Source of the DNA: a bacterium
GTDB lineage: Bacteria; Patescibacteriota; Minisyncoccia; Minisyncoccales; RBG-13-42-11
Assembly: GCA_030646565.1 (NCBI GenBank)
Contig: JAUSLA010000019.1
Location: 1 to 32,544 of the forward strand
Length of the DNA: 32,544 nt
Direction: 5' to 3'
In this document: positions 32,244 through 32,544 of the stretch, piece after piece
Layout: each line of letters opens with the position of its first letter
How positions within the stretch are numbered: position 1 is the stretch's first letter
Notes under the pieces: generated by a model
What the model saw: the letters and a program-made list of their open reading frames with translations, nothing else
Told to the model about the DNA's origin: nothing
The model's database searches: none
Program-made: the position numbers and the translations under genes

Positions 32244-32347
32244 AGCGAAGAGATAAGTCTCTTCTTTATCTTCGCCCCATAAATGGGACTCGCTGGTCGA
32301 TGAAATAAATTTCATCTCCAGCTTCGTCCGCCTTCGGCGGACTCGCT
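32244..32347. repeat. Modular palindromic repeat cluster R8
   Basis: AAGAGA-TAAG-TCTCTT (near 32249), GATGAAAT-AA-ATTTCATC (near 32299) and type A hairpin GTCCGCC-TTC-GGCGGAC (32326-32342), with the same CGCTGG/TTCGCC-type linkers. It occupies most of the gap 32232-32349. Confidence 0.88.
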
Positions 32348-32349
32348 AT

Positions 32350-32544
32350 ATGAAATATCATTCTGTTTTTGTAGTTGCCGGGCATAAATTTAGGACAAAG
32401 AATATTTCAAAAAGGGCGCAAAGAATTGTTATTTCGCCCATAAAAGAAATGTCGCTTTTGGCTGATTCACTGCAAGAAAAGACAGGGGCAGATATTATTT
32501 CTTTTGGCCAAGGCATTCCTTATTTTGATACGCCAAAGTATATA
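32350..32544 (+). CDS. Class I/II aminotransferase, N-terminus only (cut by window edge)
   Basis: 65 codons from the ATG at 32350 run open to the window end. IVISPIKEMSLLADSLQEK (26-44) and IISFGQGIPYFDTPKYI (49-65) match the N-terminus of aspartate-aminotransferase-like PLP enzymes, where the GxPxFDTP segment contacts substrate carboxylate. The PLP lysine lies outside the window. The start follows repeat R8 by two bases. Whether it belongs to the glycan locus is unclear. Confidence 0.75.
   Translation, partial: MKYHSVFVVAGHKFRTKNISKRAQRIVISPIKEMSLLADSLQEKTGADIISFGQGIPYFDTPKYI

Noticed and set aside
3750..32347. Insertion sequence or transposon remnants
   Set aside because: No transposase gene or target-site duplication is visible; the repeats fit short non-autonomous palindromes instead.
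2..32544. tRNA, rRNA or riboswitch
   Set aside because: No stretch with the expected conserved cores was seen; gaps are short and mostly occupied by palindromic repeats.

Overview
The window looks like a surface-glycan biosynthesis island from a low-GC bacterium. Hand counts of typical 60-base lines give about 28-38% GC. The probable source is the Candidate Phyla Radiation / Patescibacteria (Parcubacteria-like). I infer this from tightly packed genes with 1-11 base overlaps, almost no recognisable Shine-Dalgarno sites, split TPP enzymes, several SPASM-type radical SAM proteins and GT2 enzymes, and many modular palindromic repeats between genes. The assignment rests on style, not on a marker gene, so it is tentative. 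TGA is used as a stop codon.

Layout. (1) 2-3777: a 5'-truncated nucleotide-sugar epimerase, a divergent E1-alpha/E1-beta TPP enzyme pair and a GT2 glycosyltransferase. (2) 3959-7885: an atypical NeuB-family synthase, a cytidylyltransferase fused to a class III aminotransferase, and an SDR oxidoreductase. (3) 7936-8924: one minus-strand EamA-type transporter with its own sigma70-like promoter, strong Shine-Dalgarno site, terminator and higher GC; it looks like a foreign insert. (4) 9137-13334: a NeuC/LegG-like hydrolysing 2-epimerase, a hexapeptide acyltransferase, a DegT-type aminotransferase and a CBS-epimerase fusion. Together with block 2 this resembles a nonulosonic (sialic/legionaminic-like) acid pathway. 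(5) 13410-19602: an asparagine-synthase-like amidotransferase without the N-terminal cysteine, a GT-B-like protein, a NanM-like sugar O-methyltransferase and a membrane glycosyltransferase. (6) 19599-24595: an epimerase, an HldE-like protein with reversed domain order, a radical SAM protein and a split transketolase whose second subunit is short. (7) 24763-29679: two more radical SAM/SPASM proteins, two GT2 enzymes and a methyltransferase. (8) 29672-32231: a PglC-like phosphoglycosyl transferase that would start lipid-linked glycan assembly, then a canonical E1-alpha/E1-beta pair. (9) 32350 to the end: the N-terminus of a class I/II aminotransferase.

How the genes fit together (inference). 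The PglC-like enzyme would load the first sugar onto undecaprenyl phosphate. The GT2, GT-B and membrane glycosyltransferases would extend the chain. The NeuC/NeuB/CMP-transferase/aminotransferase/acetyltransferase group would supply an unusual amino-nonulosonate. The HldE-like, transketolase and epimerase genes would supply a heptose-like or related nucleotide sugar. Methyl-, acetyl- and amidotransferases would decorate the chain. Three TPP-dependent two-subunit enzymes and three radical SAM proteins in one glycan locus are the least explained parts and the best candidates for undescribed sugar chemistry.

A family of modular palindromes fills most gaps between transcription blocks. It pairs a GTCCCGC-NNN-GCGGGAC hairpin with a second hairpin that often ends in a C-GNA-G triloop. 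It reaches into reading frames: it supplies the end of one glycosyltransferase gene and forms a 48-base, in-frame tandem repeat inside the membrane glycosyltransferase.
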